From Lucifuga dentata (Eukaryota; Chordata; Actinopteri; Ophidiiformes; Bythitidae): DNA of 64,000 nucleotides. The notes beneath the pieces are model-generated. The model was not told the DNA's origin. It made no database searches and worked only from the letters and a program-made list of their open reading frames with translations. Positions 26,101 to 36,263 of this stretch are shown here, piece after piece. How positions within the stretch are numbered: position 1 is the stretch's first letter; each line of letters starts with the position of its first letter. Location of the stretch: positions 1 to 64,000 of the forward strand of contig VXCM01000139.1 of assembly GCA_014773175.1 (NCBI GenBank), given 5' to 3'. The position numbers and the translations under genes are program-made.

Positions 26101-28333
26101 TAGCCCCAAAGGGAACTCTAGATGGCGTTGTTTCCGACATGCCATTCCAGAGTCCCAACAGCATCAACAAGTTTAGATAAAGAAATGTCCTTTTTTGAGA
26201 GGCTTCCAGGATCAAACTGTCAACCTTCCTCGCTGGACTTTATATGAAATGAATGTCAGTAATAAAGTTCCAAAAAAGCTTGCAGTTTTCCCAAAACACT
26301 GGGCTAGTGAGCTCTGAGCTAACGCTAAACCTGGAACACTGATGATGTTAATGCTATGCATATGATGAATAAAGTTTAATCAATGAGAGCCATCTAAGGA
26401 CAATATAAAACTACAACACCAAAGTCCCAGTTCTTACATTTTTGAGTACTGTATATGCTTGAGTATAAGCCAAGTTTTTTTTTTTTTTAACCAAATTTCA
26501 CAGTGCAAATTGGGAAGTCGGCTTATACACGAGTAATTCAAATCGGATCCCAGAGAAAGAAATTTCCAGGGGTGGAAATACTACCCATTACCACTACTCA
26601 TGGAAAATAGTCGAAATCATACGTTAGAATGATGTATTTCCTGACTAAACATCTTATTCAGCACATTTTGCGGTGGCCAGTAAGCTGTGANGAATGATGT
26701 ATTTCCTGACTAAACATCTTATTCAGCACATTTTGCGGTGGCCAGTAAGCTGTGATCAGTCAGTTACAGTAATCATCTGCTGAAATAAATGTCATGTTTA
26801 CTGGTACGTCGATTATTTTCAGAAAATCAGAGGAATACTATCAACAACATCAGGGGGTTGGCTTATATACGGGTTTCTTTAAAAATCTAAATTTGCAGGT
26901 CAAAATTGGGGGTCGGCTTATAGTCGNGGCTTATATACGGGTTTCTTTAAAAATCTAAATTTGCAGGTCAAAATTGGGGGTCGGCTTATAGTCGAGATCA
27001 GCTTATAGTCAAGTATATACGGTAGGTAGATGAGCTAAATTAACAAACAGCATCAGAAAGATTAATGACAGATTTAGTAATTTAGATTTAGATTTAGATT
27101 TAGATTTAGTAATGACTAGTATTAGTCTGGGTTTGTTTTTTGGTGGGGTGATGCTTGGTTTACATTTTATTTACATGCCATATTGTACATCTGCACCATG
27201 CAGCCATTATAGGCTAAAATACTAACATTCTCTATGAAATCATGGGAGTTATTAATATCATAAGGTAAATCAGATCACCATAAACTCATTATTTGTGTTG
27301 TTTCAGGATAGATATAGTCCTATTGGAGATAATTGGGATAAACCGAGTGGGGTGGGGGGGTNGGTGTCACAGTTTCCACCGCAACAGGTATCACAAAATT
27401 CCTTGGTGCGCCCCTGTACCCCAAACACAATAAACCTCTATGCTGCAACTCACCGATGTTTTCATGGCCTTACCTGACCGAAGAGAGAGCTGAGGATGGT
27501 GCGCAGATTGACATCAGATGCGGTGGATGCAGCGCTGGACCTGCGTGAGCGGCGAGAGGACCTGCTGGACAGCGGGGCCAGAGAACAGGAGGAAAGGGAA
27601 GGACTGCTTACTTGACCACCGCTGTTGGACAAACTGGCTCCCTTGTGGTCCCTCGGCTGAAAGAGAGGAGTCGTGTCGTCGNCACCGCTGTTGGACAAAC
27701 TGGCTCCCTTGTGGTCCCTCGGCTGAAAGAGAGGAGTCGTGTCGTCGTTACTGTCCGACAGAGAGGGCACCCTGGGGACCGGACGTGTGTGCGTGTGACA
27801 GCGACGGGGATGCTCAGGTTCAGGGGCTCCGTGCGGTGGAGGGTCTTCCCGGGGTGGCTTCCTGCNCGACGGGGATGCTCAGGTTCAGGGGCTCCGTGCG
27901 GTGGAGGGTCTTCCCGGGGTGGCTTCCTGCGGTGGTGCCGGTGTGTGTGTTTGGATGACCTGCAGCGCTCCCTCACACCTGGGACCGCCGCCTCACCGTT
28001 TGGCTCAGGCGGGTCGGGAACTTGGCTGTGCGGGGCATGTGACCTCTTGTCCCGGTTGGCAGCAACATCACTGTCCGGGTTGTTGAGGAGGGAGGGGTGA
28101 CACAGGGGTCTCCGAGCGCTGACATCGCACTCGGCCGACCAGAAGGACTCCTCAGCGGTGTTGCTGCTCTGAACAGCGGCGGGACGGTGGTGATGCTGGT
28201 GCTGATGATGCTGACGGTGATGCTGACTTCTCCGGGTTTCTGCCGTGCGTTCAGGGAGGTGTGTCGGTCTCCTCGCCGAGGATGATTTCAGTAAAGAGGT
28301 GGCGGATTCAGATTTTGGAAAGGTGGAACTCAT
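17244..28333 (-). CDS. cabp1: Calcium-binding protein 1 / caldendrin, complete, alternative first exons
   Basis: Neuronal calmodulin-like sensor that regulates Cav channels, IP3 receptors and synaptic scaffolds. Shared coding exons: 18616-18586, 18469-18326, 18214-18105, 18008-17934, 17813-17741, 17269-17244 (31, 144, 110, 75, 73 and 26 nt, all GT-AG, phases consistent). They encode four EF-hands. EF1 is [12 protein letters not shown], with Asp rather than Glu at loop position 12, as in the Mg-binding EF1 of CaBP1. EF2 lacks the acidic ligands ([12 protein letters not shown]). EF3 ([12 protein letters not shown]) and EF4 ([12 protein letters not shown]) are canonical. The protein ends FVRMMSR. 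Three 5' coding exons are annotated separately: caldendrin 28333-27474, short form 22904-22872, long-form cassette 20863-20678. Predicted proteins are 163 (short), 225 (long) and 395 residues (caldendrin, after collapsing two assembly duplications). The next gene, mlec, is also the human neighbour of CABP1, which favours cabp1 over cabp2/4/5. Confidence 0.95.
17312..17379. repeat. (ATCT)n microsatellite, cabp1 last intron
   Basis: About 17 tetranucleotide units, 43 bp upstream (in transcript sense) of the last coding exon of cabp1. Confidence 0.95.
20038..20628 (-). mobile_element. TTAA long-TIR MITE, subfamily A, in cabp1 intron
   Basis: Reverse-orientation full copy with TTAAAGGACC and GGTCCTTTAA ends. 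It stops 50 bp from the donor of the cabp1 long-isoform exon. Confidence 0.9.
20678..20863 (-). CDS. cabp1: cabp1 long-isoform cassette exon
   Basis: 186 nt (62 codons), in phase 0 at both ends. It begins MLQDADG after a TGGAAAG acceptor and ends CRQA. The core [23 protein letters not shown] aligns in pattern with the extra segment of mammalian L-CaBP1 (..LAQNCAVMHNLLGPACIFLRKG..RQP), which also starts with Met and is about 60 residues. Spliced between the MGNC exon and the 31-nt exon it gives 225 residues (human L-CaBP1: 227). The in-frame donor is GCT|GTACGT; a stronger-looking GTAAGT lies 4 nt downstream but would break the frame. A TTAA element ends 50 bp from the donor. Confidence 0.82.
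21053..21523. repeat. Polypurine GA/GAA tract in cabp1 intron
   Basis: About 470 bp that is almost all purine on the plus strand, with GA runs at both ends and about 18 GAA units near 21319-21375. An N sits at 21477. The LSLSL-type reading frames here are translation of this repeat. Confidence 0.92.
22111..22450 (+). mobile_element. TTAA long-TIR MITE, subfamily A, 5'-truncated
   Basis: Only the half from the GAATATAGTCCC block to the right TIR is present. It abuts a second TTAA-type element at 22447, sharing TTAA. Confidence 0.85.
22447..22667. mobile_element. piggyBac-like MITE copy 1
   Basis: Ends TTAACCCTCTTCAG and TTCAGAAGGTTAA. The interior is homologous, in inverse orientation, to 48624-48857. 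TTAA followed by CCCT is typical of piggyBac termini. Confidence 0.6.
22872..22904 (-). CDS. cabp1: cabp1 short-isoform first coding exon (MGNC type)
   Basis: Eleven codons, [11 protein letters not shown], followed directly by a GTAAGA donor in phase 0. Mammalian S-CaBP1 begins MGNCVKYPLRNLSRK and splices to the DRSLRPEE exon. Here the splice joins RK to DRELRPEE, so the layout is the same. Gly2 after the initiator Met is a myristoylation site and Cys4 is conserved. Joined to the six shared exons it gives 163 residues (human S-CaBP1: 167). It is too short to show as an open reading frame and was found by motif plus donor. A GA microsatellite lies about 200 bp upstream in the presumed leader/promoter. 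Confidence 0.85.
23111..23160. repeat. (GA)n microsatellite
   Basis: Pure GA run, upstream of the cabp1 short-isoform exon. Confidence 0.95.
23305..23640 (+). mobile_element. tRNA-derived SINE with LINE2-type body, 5'-truncated
   Basis: GGTCCCGAGTTCAAATCTG resembles a tRNA-type box B. The GTTTGCATGTTCTCCCCATG and GCCCTGCGATAGACTGGTGA blocks and the GGATGGATGG tail are typical of a very common teleost SINE/LINE tail. A poly-C/N run is at 23581. Confidence 0.65.
23656..24277 (+). mobile_element. L1-like LINE 3' fragment with poly-A
   Basis: The translation near the left end ([20 protein letters not shown], then [20 protein letters not shown]) matches the C-terminal end of fish L1 ORF2 proteins. 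The fragment ends in a 23-base A tract. Flanking direct repeats TTGTAACTTT at 23646-23655 and 24278-24287 look like a target duplication. Confidence 0.65.
24288..26448. other. cabp1 intron, nothing recognised
   Basis: Unique-looking AT-rich sequence. A small tandem repeat of GTGGAAGCATT occurs at 25888-25928. Confidence 0.5.
26627..26755. repeat. 64-bp direct duplication around N
   Basis: Identical copies 26627-26690 and 26692-26755. Confidence 0.9.
26860..26994. repeat. 67-bp direct duplication around N
   Basis: Identical copies 26860-26926 and 26928-26994. Confidence 0.9.
27078..27109. repeat. (GATTTA)n short tandem repeat
   Basis: Four to five hexamer units. Confidence 0.85.
27474..28333 (-). 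CDS. cabp1: cabp1 caldendrin-type first coding exon
   Basis: Start codon at 28331-28333. The N-terminus ([16 protein letters not shown]) parallels mammalian caldendrin, which begins MSS..KSES.TSLLK. The block SARRPLC and the exon end LSSLFGQ also match human landmarks (SSRRPLC, LSSAFGQ). Residues 36-50 are a His/Gln-rich run. The exon ends GGTCAG before GTAAGG, phase 0, as the 31-nt exon needs. As printed the frame is broken. The Ns at 27866 and 27682 are each flanked by exact direct copies (64 and 65 bp). Removing one copy plus N at each site takes out 65 and 66 nt, leaves 729 nt (243 codons) and rejoins the two open frames. I read the break as an assembly artefact, not a pseudogene. Confidence 0.88.
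27617..27747. repeat. 65-bp direct duplication around N inside cabp1 exon
   Basis: Identical copies 27617-27681 and 27683-27747. One copy plus N is 66 nt, so the frame is kept but 22 codons are repeated. Confidence 0.92.
27802..27930. repeat. 64-bp direct duplication around N inside cabp1 exon
   Basis: Identical copies 27802-27865 and 27867-27930. One copy plus N is 65 nt and shifts the caldendrin frame; collapsing it restores the frame. Confidence 0.92.
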
Positions 28334-28433
28334 TACTGCGGATCTGGTCTTGGTTATCTTCGTGGGCTGATCATCGAGAACACACGGTGCCGTTTTCCTT
28401 CCATTGCAGAGCCCGTTCGCGTTAAGTTGGGTT

Positions 28434-28527
28434 ACATTTCACCACCTGATTGCTGTGCGGCGGCGCGGCCGGAGCGCGCACACACGGCGGAATACGAGGC
28501 GCACACACACACACACACACACACACA
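28434..28527 (-). promoter_or_regulatory. CpG-rich leader/promoter of cabp1 caldendrin form
   Basis: A CpG cluster (CGGCGCGGCCGGAGCGCGC) and a CA repeat lie 100-190 bp upstream of the caldendrin start codon. Inferred from position and composition only. Confidence 0.4.
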
Positions 28528-29138
28528 TCCCTGCAGAGCGCGTCACCTCTTCATTGATGTGAACGACGGTTTCTGGCGCCGTGGCGATGACGTGGGTGCG
28601 GAGGATGGTAGGATCGGTTGTCCCAAAGTTTTCCATGGCAAAGAAAACCCACATAAATCTACATTAGATCAGCGACCAATGAGACAAGGTTTAGGGTTAA
28701 AACGGAGGTGGACTGATCCACAAAAAACAGAATCATAATTTTGGGTGGATACCTCAGAACCCATGAAATATTACACAGTCATATTAAACAGAGGTTGTCT
28801 CTGTGTAGGTGGCAATGTTCAGTTTTTGTCAATCCAACTCCACAGACCATGTACAAACTATAATAACCGTTATTAAGCAAATTCCTCAGCAAATTCCTCG
28901 TATGTGAAAACCTACTTGGCAAAAATAAATCTGAATCTGAATTAAGGTATAAAACTGAGCTTTGAAAAATCTGTTGCACATCTGCGCCCCCTCGTGGCAC
29001 GACTGTAAAATTGCACCGTTTTAGGTTGTAATGTGTTGTAAAGAGATACGTCTCTAAAGAGGTATTTCAAAGATTTTGATGAGGTTTTTATTTCAATAAT
29101 GAACTCTTCAACTCCTGTATTATTTTTTAGGCTGAGCA

Positions 29139-29616
29139 TATGAGGGTTGATTGATAAGTTCTGAGCCTGACAAAAAAAAAAAAAAAAAAAAAGAAAGTGA
29201 GAAAAGGCTGTTACTATTCAACTGCATTAACAGTGATTGTAATTTACAAGTCTCAGATCTACTAAACAGTCTGTGATTGTGCAAGATAGACAAACAATGC
29301 GCCTGCACACGCATCAGTTGTTGCCATGGTTGCTATACACGATAGTGGCCATGAAGTAGTTCATTACCCACCTACTCATCCGATTTGGTCCCCTCAGATT
29401 TTCATCTCTTCCCAGATATGAAAAAAGGCTTCAACTGGAACCTGTTTGTCCTCAGATGATGATGTCATATCAGCTGTGAAGGATGTCTTAGAACAGCTAA
29501 ATGAAATTCTCCAGCACTGTTGGCAAAAGTGTGTTGAGTTAGAGGGAGATTATACTGAAAAATAACTAAATGAATATTTCTATGCTGCGGTCAGAAATTA
29601 TCAATCAACCCTTATA
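29139..29616 (+). mobile_element. mariner transposon remnant
   Basis: Left end TATGAGGGTTGATTGATAAG, right end TTATCAATCAACCCTTATA, with TA at both borders. The interior retains the decayed C-terminal end of a mariner transposase (SDDDVISAVKDVLEQL...CVELEGDYTEK) after in-frame stops. Most of the transposase is deleted. Confidence 0.8.
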
Positions 29617-30718
29617 AGAGAAATGACGCAGCAGTTTGCTATTTAAAACGTCTCACGTAGAAGAACTGACTTACAGTGTGATCTGTGTAATAGTGACACT
29701 TCTGACAGCAGTTGGTTAAATAAGATACTTGCCCATTTATTAAATGTACAGAAATACTGTTCAAAATCCACACAAGAATGTGTTAAAGGACCAATCCGTA
29801 ATCCAAATGTAAACAAAATGGATGCCTCATCACAAAGAAAGCAATGCTCTTGGAATGACAGTTTTCATACGCTAAAGTGAACTGACAGCACTTTTGACTG
29901 AAAACCAAATAGAGGTCAATGTGAGTGTGAGCAGATACTGTAAACGGCTGTAAATTATCATATTTATTGTAAACATTACAGATTAATAAATACATATCTT
30001 GATTTGCGGTGGACTGGGAAAGCTGTTACGTTTAACTTGCAACAAACTGCTGCTCAAGAATTAAAGATTGAGGCTTTAATGGCCGCTGTTGTTACCATAT
30101 TTTGCTGCAAAACTTAGAGTGATTAAAAAGAAAAAAACACCACAGAAACACAGAGATAATACTTCATTAACATTTTACAGAATCTACAAATTTAATCTAT
30201 CAAAATGATTTCACGGTTGGTGTTTTTTGGGCGCCGAGAATGAAATGCAACCACTTTACCTGGAAATCAAGACAACACAATAGTTATAGCTTTGAAGACA
30301 ATCATTTCAAAACATCTCAGACTGTTTTTTTTTTTACTCCAGTCCTATGTACAGAAATACAAACCTGATATCAAATACAACCAAGTTACAAGAATTTAGT
30401 AAAGTTACCAAAAACGCTTCTTCATTGTTACAGCACAGACCGACTCACACAGTTTGACCTAAAAATGTGCTTATCTAACCATGTCTAGTGAAAGCAGGAT
30501 TGGTTTTCAAAGGGGAGCGCGATAAACTACCACACGGCTGAGTCATGACGGATATGAGCTGCGTCTGTAAACATTCATCACATGTTTGACATTGGACCTC
30601 AGTTATCAAACAAGATGCAGATGAATTTACTCAGTAATTGCTTGGATCATAAAATTTAAAGAAAAAAAATGTTATAGCAATCCATTTAGTTTGGATATCT
30701 ACATATTATCTGTTTCCA

Positions 30719-30782
30719 ATTTATTCAGAATATCACAACATTAGGTTTACAGAATGCTAATTTTATGATATTCTGAATAAAT
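30719..30782. repeat. 17-bp inverted repeat with 30-nt loop
   Basis: ATTTATTCAGAATATCA at 30719-30735 and its reverse complement at 30766-30782. Confidence 0.8.
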
Positions 30783-32794
30783 GATACAGAATGATTGTTG
30801 TTTAATTATTCAGTATTAATAAACTGACATGTTTTTGTTATTTGAACCTTTTGCACGTCATCTGTAATTCCTTTAATTCCAGCACCACTGAAACAACAGT
30901 CACTTCAAATATTTCACCTTTTAAATCAGTCGTTAAAAAAGTGTAAACAGTCTATAATTTGTCAGACATATTAGAGAACAATCGATATTTTCGATATTTA
31001 CCGGCAAGCCGATATTGCAGGTTGACATTCACTCTTCACAGATATATTAGCATCTGTTTATGTGTTAGAAAATATGCAAAAAGAAACGCATGAATACATT
31101 ACAGAGTGAATTTTTATGTATGTTTAACCCTTATTTTTTTGAATTCACACTTAATTTTAGTTATATTTGTTTTTACTAGTGCAGTGCCCATTCAAAAAGT
31201 GCCTGTTCGGAACGGGCTGGACTTTATGGTGAGCACCGCAGCCTGCCATAATTTAGTGCTGCACGTCCTCGTGAGCTTTGCTTGCTGTACAGGGTCGGGT
31301 TGAGACCACGGCACTGGAGCGGAGCATATGCTGCCATGCCTGGAGCGTATCCTGCCACGTGGACTACTTTTTACCGGCACAGCTCAATTCGAGAACCGCT
31401 CATCCAAACAACTTCACACGTGACGCTGCACGTCCTTGGGCCCTGAGCAATAAACCTGCCAAATTTCAACTTCATACAGTGGCAAATTCTAGAGATATTA
31501 GTACGACAATTAGCAGACACACAGACAGACAGACAGACAGACAAACTGTCTTTATACATAGATGAAGAGTAAATGTAAAATGTTCAATCTATTACCATTT
31601 AATAAGCAAATTTGAAGAATCCTCATTAAAAAAATAGTTACAGTATGTTATCTGTTTATGTTAAAAAAAACTCATATAAACTGATATTAATCGTTGTGGG
31701 AATTCTTCATTCTCAAATATCGACACTGGTATCTGTCTAAAGAATTCAGTATCAGTCAGACACTAATGATGTACATGTGAAATTGGGTATTTTTAGTCCT
31801 GTGGTGAGAAAAAAAATGTGCAAAACCACCAACGATTTTGTTTCTTTTAAATGAAAACTTCTATTTCACGAGTGACAGGAAATGCTGAGTAATATAAAAC
31901 TTAACCTCAAGAACAATGTCCAAATATTTCCTAGCCCTTCTGGAAATGGAAATGTCAAATTTAAATAAATAATAACATGTGTTAGAAGTCAAAAAGGTGC
32001 AAAGTAATAACACCATTTTGCACAAAGTGTTTTATAGAGGTTCATATTATCTTTCTCATGCCAGGGAGGAGTTCAAGACCGTAAAAGCTTAATTCTTGAT
32101 TTTAGTTCATGTGTGTTTAATAGAACAGTTTGGGCTACTATAAAATGAACCATATATGCTGTGAGACAAAACAAATTATTATTTTTGGTCTCCAAAATAC
32201 ATTTATTATGTCTGCAATCCATTCTGGTCGTTATCAACATTACTGTTAATCAAGCAAAAACAAAAATGAATAAGTGAGGTGAGATGAACATCAAAGCTTA
32301 AGATCAAACAATTTTACCAAGAATTCCTTTCAGATATTTTGAGATGAATAAACTGCTCCAGAAGTTAAAATGAAGCTAAATATTCAACAAAATGTATTGG
32401 ACACATAAATAGTTTTTTTCTGTAAGGTTAAATTTTTGTTGAAAGAGCGTATTAGTTTTTAAAGTCCCTCACTTATATGACAGTAAGGTATAGTTCTGAA
32501 TGAAATAAAATAAAAATGACAAATTGGCTAAAGTGTGAACAAATGTGCATCTACTCCATGTTGAAAAGTGTGCAGAAAGTACTTTTAATATGCCTAAAAT
32601 CTACACAAACACGCCTGAACAGATTGATAAAAGAGGCCCAATGCTTGGTTGTCTGCTAAGAAGAGATATGGTGACAGAGAATATGTACACAGTGAAAGTG
32701 AGCTGGTCTGGAGGCAGAAAAAGTCGCTCCACAATCCTACAAACACCAGACTTCTCTAAGTACCATCTGTGTCTTTCTCACTCACACCTGGTTC

Positions 32795-32947
32795 CTATTT
32801 GCCATCCCGGTCGTCTAAGCGGCCCGGAGTAAAAATGTAGTCCAAGGCCTGCCTCTCAGCAGCGGCCACGTTTGGGTGCCAGAGATCCACCATGAAGACC
32901 ACCCTGGGGCCGTCCTCTGCAATGCCTAGAGACACACACACACACAC

Positions 32948-33008
<61 letters not shown>

Positions 33009-35515
33009 ACAGTGCCTCATTTTATCATCATACTCAGATTACCGTATATACTTGACTATAAACTGACCCCCGATTTTGACCTGTAAATTTAGATTTTTTA
33101 AAGAAACCCGCTTTTAAAGAAACACTAATGTTGTTCCATCAATTTATTTGTTTAGCAAATTACCTGTTTTTTCTGACAATTGTCATAGTATTCCTGTGAT
33201 TTTCTGAAAATAATCCACAACCGGTAAACAGCTGATTATCACAAGTGACATTAGCTAACATTAAGTTTTCTGGACTCCTCTTCCTCGTCTGAATCGCACT
33301 GATGAAGGTAAGGAAAGCTTTACAAATGAGCTATAATTNTTTTTTTTTTTTTTTTTTTGTTAAGAATCTCACCAATTATGTGTTTTCAGTAACTATCCTG
33401 TACCTGAGTTGATGCGGGCCTGTCTATGTGCTGGACTTTCCTCCATACGGAGTTTTGGAGTTCCCTCAGCCGAACCCCTGATGTTGTTCCATCAATTTAT
33501 TTGTTTAGCAAATTACCTGTTTTTCTGGGTATTGTCATAGTATTCCTGTGATTTTGTTAACATACCGGTACCGGTAAACCTGATATTTATGTCAGCAGCT
33601 GATTACCGTAACTGATGGATCACGGCTTACTGGCCACCACAAAATGTGCTGGATAAGATGTTTAGTCAGGAAATACATCATTCTAAAGTATGATTTTAAC
33701 TGTTTTCCATGGGTAGTGGGTAATGATAGTATTTTCACCCCTGGCAATTTCTTTCTCTGGGATCAGGATTTGAATTACTCGTGTATAAGCCGACCCCGAT
33801 TTGCTTTGTGAAATTTGATGAAAAAAAACTCAGCTTATACTCGAGTATATACGGTATTTGCTTTTCTGTAGAAATAATGGTGAGGAAAATTAAGGAACAA
33901 AGCAGAAACCTGTTCCAAACTTGGTTTTATCCTTTCTTACCCTCGTGGAAGGCCCTGTGGAGGAAAGAGTCGTCGAAAAGCAGACAGCTGCCCTCAGACC
34001 AACACTGTGGCTCTCCACCAACCACCAGCTCACAGGAAGGAGGCACCCTGAGACCTGCGGCGAGACAACAACTCCATCCATGCATCATTACAGGACTTCA
34101 TCTGCATTTTGATTTTTTTTTTTTTATAGCTAAACAACCTCCTAAAGGCCAAACCCAAACCNTCTGCATTTTGATTTTTTTTTTTTTATAGCTAAACAAC
34201 CTCCTAAAGGCCAAACCCAAACCGTGTCTAACCTCCACTTAAACATCTGTAACAGTGACGCTTCCCAAGCCAAATGCCCAGTTTTAGGGTGTCATCTGTC
34301 ATTCCAGTCTGCTGCTTAAGAAGATTCCAAAAAAGAACTCTCGTGAGGAGCAGTGACGTTACTATTTATAGATATCATACAGGGCACAGATGGAAATAGA
34401 ATCAAAGCTCAGGTGCAGTGAAACCACAAACATGACAACAACAAATTTCCTGCTTAAGCCAGTGTCATTCATCCAGGTGCCTCTGCGACCCGAGAAAACT
34501 CAGATCATGCAGCATAATTTCACTGGGTGAAGATGCTCCTCAGTGGAATCATGCTGTCGTGTTAATTAATGCTGACTTTTGACTTTTGGCACGGATATGA
34601 GAACATCTGGCTGAAGCACTTCCTGCTCTCTGAACGCTTCCTTCTCTTACCCAGGTGGCAGCGCAGCCTGACATTGGTGGGACCATAATGCTCGGTGATC
34701 AGAGCTCCAGGTGCGAGCACAGAGAAACAGGCGTTTCCAAACACGTTGTTAGCGATGAAGGTGCGCAGCTGGCCCAGCACCCTCCAGGCCCGTGGACACC
34801 TCCTGACATTGAGAACCAGAGGAGTGCCCTGGTTGACCAGATAGTAGGTCCACCACTGCCCACGAGGAGTGTTGTTGGCTTTCCATCCTGGAGGGAGGGA
34901 GGATCCGCTCCGCGCTGGAGGCTGATGGTAGATGCTCTCAAACTCGGCCAGCAGGGCAGGGAAGCTCTGCTCCAGCAGCTCCACGTCGTGTCTCTGCACT
35001 TCCCTGGAGAAGAAAGGGGCCGAAGGCAGGTCGGGGAGGAAGAAGACTTCTGGCCTCTGGATGGTCGGTCGGCTGTTGAGATATCTGCCTTGATCTCGCA
35101 CTCCTTTGTGCACTCTGCCCATGCCCGACCAAGTGTAGCGCTTGGCATAATCCTGCAGGCTGTGATAGAGCCTCTGGTTGAGACTCTCCCCAGCACTGGT
35201 GCAGCGGAAACACTCTGACGACTGGCAGAAAGCAAAGCCGTTCTGCTCCTCCAGCATCGACCCGTGCTTCCCTTTACCCCTGCCGCGACAGTCCGAACTC
35301 ATAAAACCCCCCACCACCCCTCCAATTCGGCCAGAGCCACCCAGATACCTCCCACGCAGGGGGCTGGAGCCGTGCTCTCTCCCCACCCTGTAACAATACC
35401 ACATAAACAGCAGCAACACACACATGCCGATGGCGAAAGCACAGATCTCACACTCTCGTATGGACTGCATCCCTCCAGCTACCATCTCCCTCACGTTCTC
35501 CAGTGACCACTCCAT
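32795..35515 (-). CDS. asphd2: Aspartate beta-hydroxylase domain-containing protein 2, complete
   Basis: Putative single-pass membrane 2-oxoglutarate/Fe(II) oxygenase of the aspartyl/asparaginyl beta-hydroxylase family. Coding exons 35515-34651, 34054-33941 and 32925-32795 (865+114+131 nt) give 369 residues, the human ASPHD2 length. Residues about 24-42 form a membrane segment ([16 protein letters not shown]), with the catalytic domain after it. By comparison with ASPH, the likely iron ligands are H276 (ITEHYGPTN) and H321 ([10 protein letters not shown]). R334 (GPRVVFMVD) and the RCHLG motif (H287) are candidates for 2-oxoglutarate contact. The C-terminus ([18 protein letters not shown]) is nearly the human sequence. 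ASPHD1 is the main alternative, but the C-terminal block and the linkage with ggt5/lrrc75b favour ASPHD2. The start is the first Met of the open frame; the human N-terminus is slightly different. The second intron is GA/CA-rich and carries a mariner-like MITE. The 61-bp duplication around the N at 34162 lies in the first intron. Confidence 0.95.
32931..33006. repeat. (CA)n(GA)n microsatellite, asphd2 intron 2
   Basis: CA then GA run directly upstream (in transcript sense) of the last asphd2 exon, so it forms its polypyrimidine tract. Confidence 0.95.
33041..33857. mobile_element. Tc1/mariner-like MITE copy 2 (asphd2 intron 2)
   Basis: Left end TACCGTATATACTTGAC, right end TACTCGAGTATATACGGTA, flanked by TA. 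Inverse orientation to the copy at 26449; the GGATC..TTCTTTCTCTGG interior matches. Contains a poly-T/N run at 33339. Confidence 0.7.
34101..34223. repeat. 61-bp direct duplication around N (asphd2 intron 1)
   Basis: Identical copies 34101-34161 and 34163-34223. Confidence 0.9.
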
Positions 35516-36113
35516 CTCTGCTCTCCTCTAGATCGCTGAATCTGACAGAATAAAGTGCTGATGAAAGGTCGCTTAGCACGTCTTTTCTTGATAGGGACTG
35601 AAAGGGGCCTTAAAACACACACAGGGTGTTGGTGAGTCTGATCTGACACTCTCCGTCTCCCGTCCTAACATTTCAGCACCAGGAGACGAGGGAAGGTTTT
35701 TCCTCGCACGGCATTTGGCTGTGCGGCATTTGTGCTGCTCCCTCTCTTGTTCATTCAGACAAATGGAGACAGACGCTTAGGACACCTTAGGATATCTGCT
35801 CTCTGGAAAACAGAGGGGGGGNGGGGGGGGGGGGGATAAGGAGGGAGAGATGCTTTAATAGACATGAGGAGGAAGCTGTGATTGATGCCACTGATTTAGA
35901 TTTGATTTTAACATGTGTGTGCGTGCAGAAAGAGTTAATCCAATGCAGATCTCATTACAGGCCATGTCTTCCTCCTCTTGGTTTGACAGAAAATACCCAT
36001 CCTGTATGCATCACGTCTAAAACTCACCCACACTACTTCAAAATGACTGCACCACACACACACATACACACACACCCACTTTTGAAGGCAATTTGGAATT
36101 CAGCCCTTGCACG

Positions 36114-36130
<17 letters not shown>

Positions 36131-36144
<14 letters not shown>

Positions 36145-36263
36145 CCCTGTACTGCACTGTTTAAAGCCATGAGTCATGGCACATTGCTGCATTTAANACA
36201 CACACACACACCCCTGTACTGCACTGTTTAAAGCCATGAGTCATGGCACATTGCTGCATTTAA
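36131..36263. repeat. 66-bp direct duplication around N
   Basis: Identical copies 36131-36196 and 36198-36263, starting in a CA microsatellite. Confidence 0.9.

Larger units (their letters stand above)
26449..27026. mobile_element. Tc1/mariner-like MITE copy 1 (cabp1 intron)
   Basis: Left end TACTGTATATGCTTGAGTAT, right end AGTCAAGTATATACGGTA, bounded by TA. Two assembly duplications (Ns at 26691 and 26927) lie inside, so its true length is about 133 bp shorter. Confidence 0.65.
28660..32794. other. Intergenic between cabp1 and asphd2
   Basis: Contains the mariner relic (29139), a hairpin (30719) and a short CAGA repeat (31516-31541). The 3' UTR of asphd2 probably occupies part of the right side. 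No coding sequence recognised. Confidence 0.5.

Noticed and set aside
27518..28100. Plus-strand frames opposite the caldendrin exon
   Set aside because: Antisense shadows in GC-rich sequence. They run through both assembly duplications.
27608..28333. cabp1 caldendrin exon as a frameshifted pseudogene
   Set aside because: The break coincides exactly with an N between identical copies, and collapsing the copies restores the frame with correct length and phase.
29783..29800. Another MITE end (TTAAAGGACCAATCCG)
   Set aside because: Only one end is seen, with no matching inverted end within 1 kb. Similarity to the TTAA family is limited to about 11 bases.
34655..35235. Open frames of 178-187 codons overlapping asphd2 exon 1 in other frames
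   Set aside because: Shadows of the asphd2 coding exon, which has clear homology and splice sites in its own frame.
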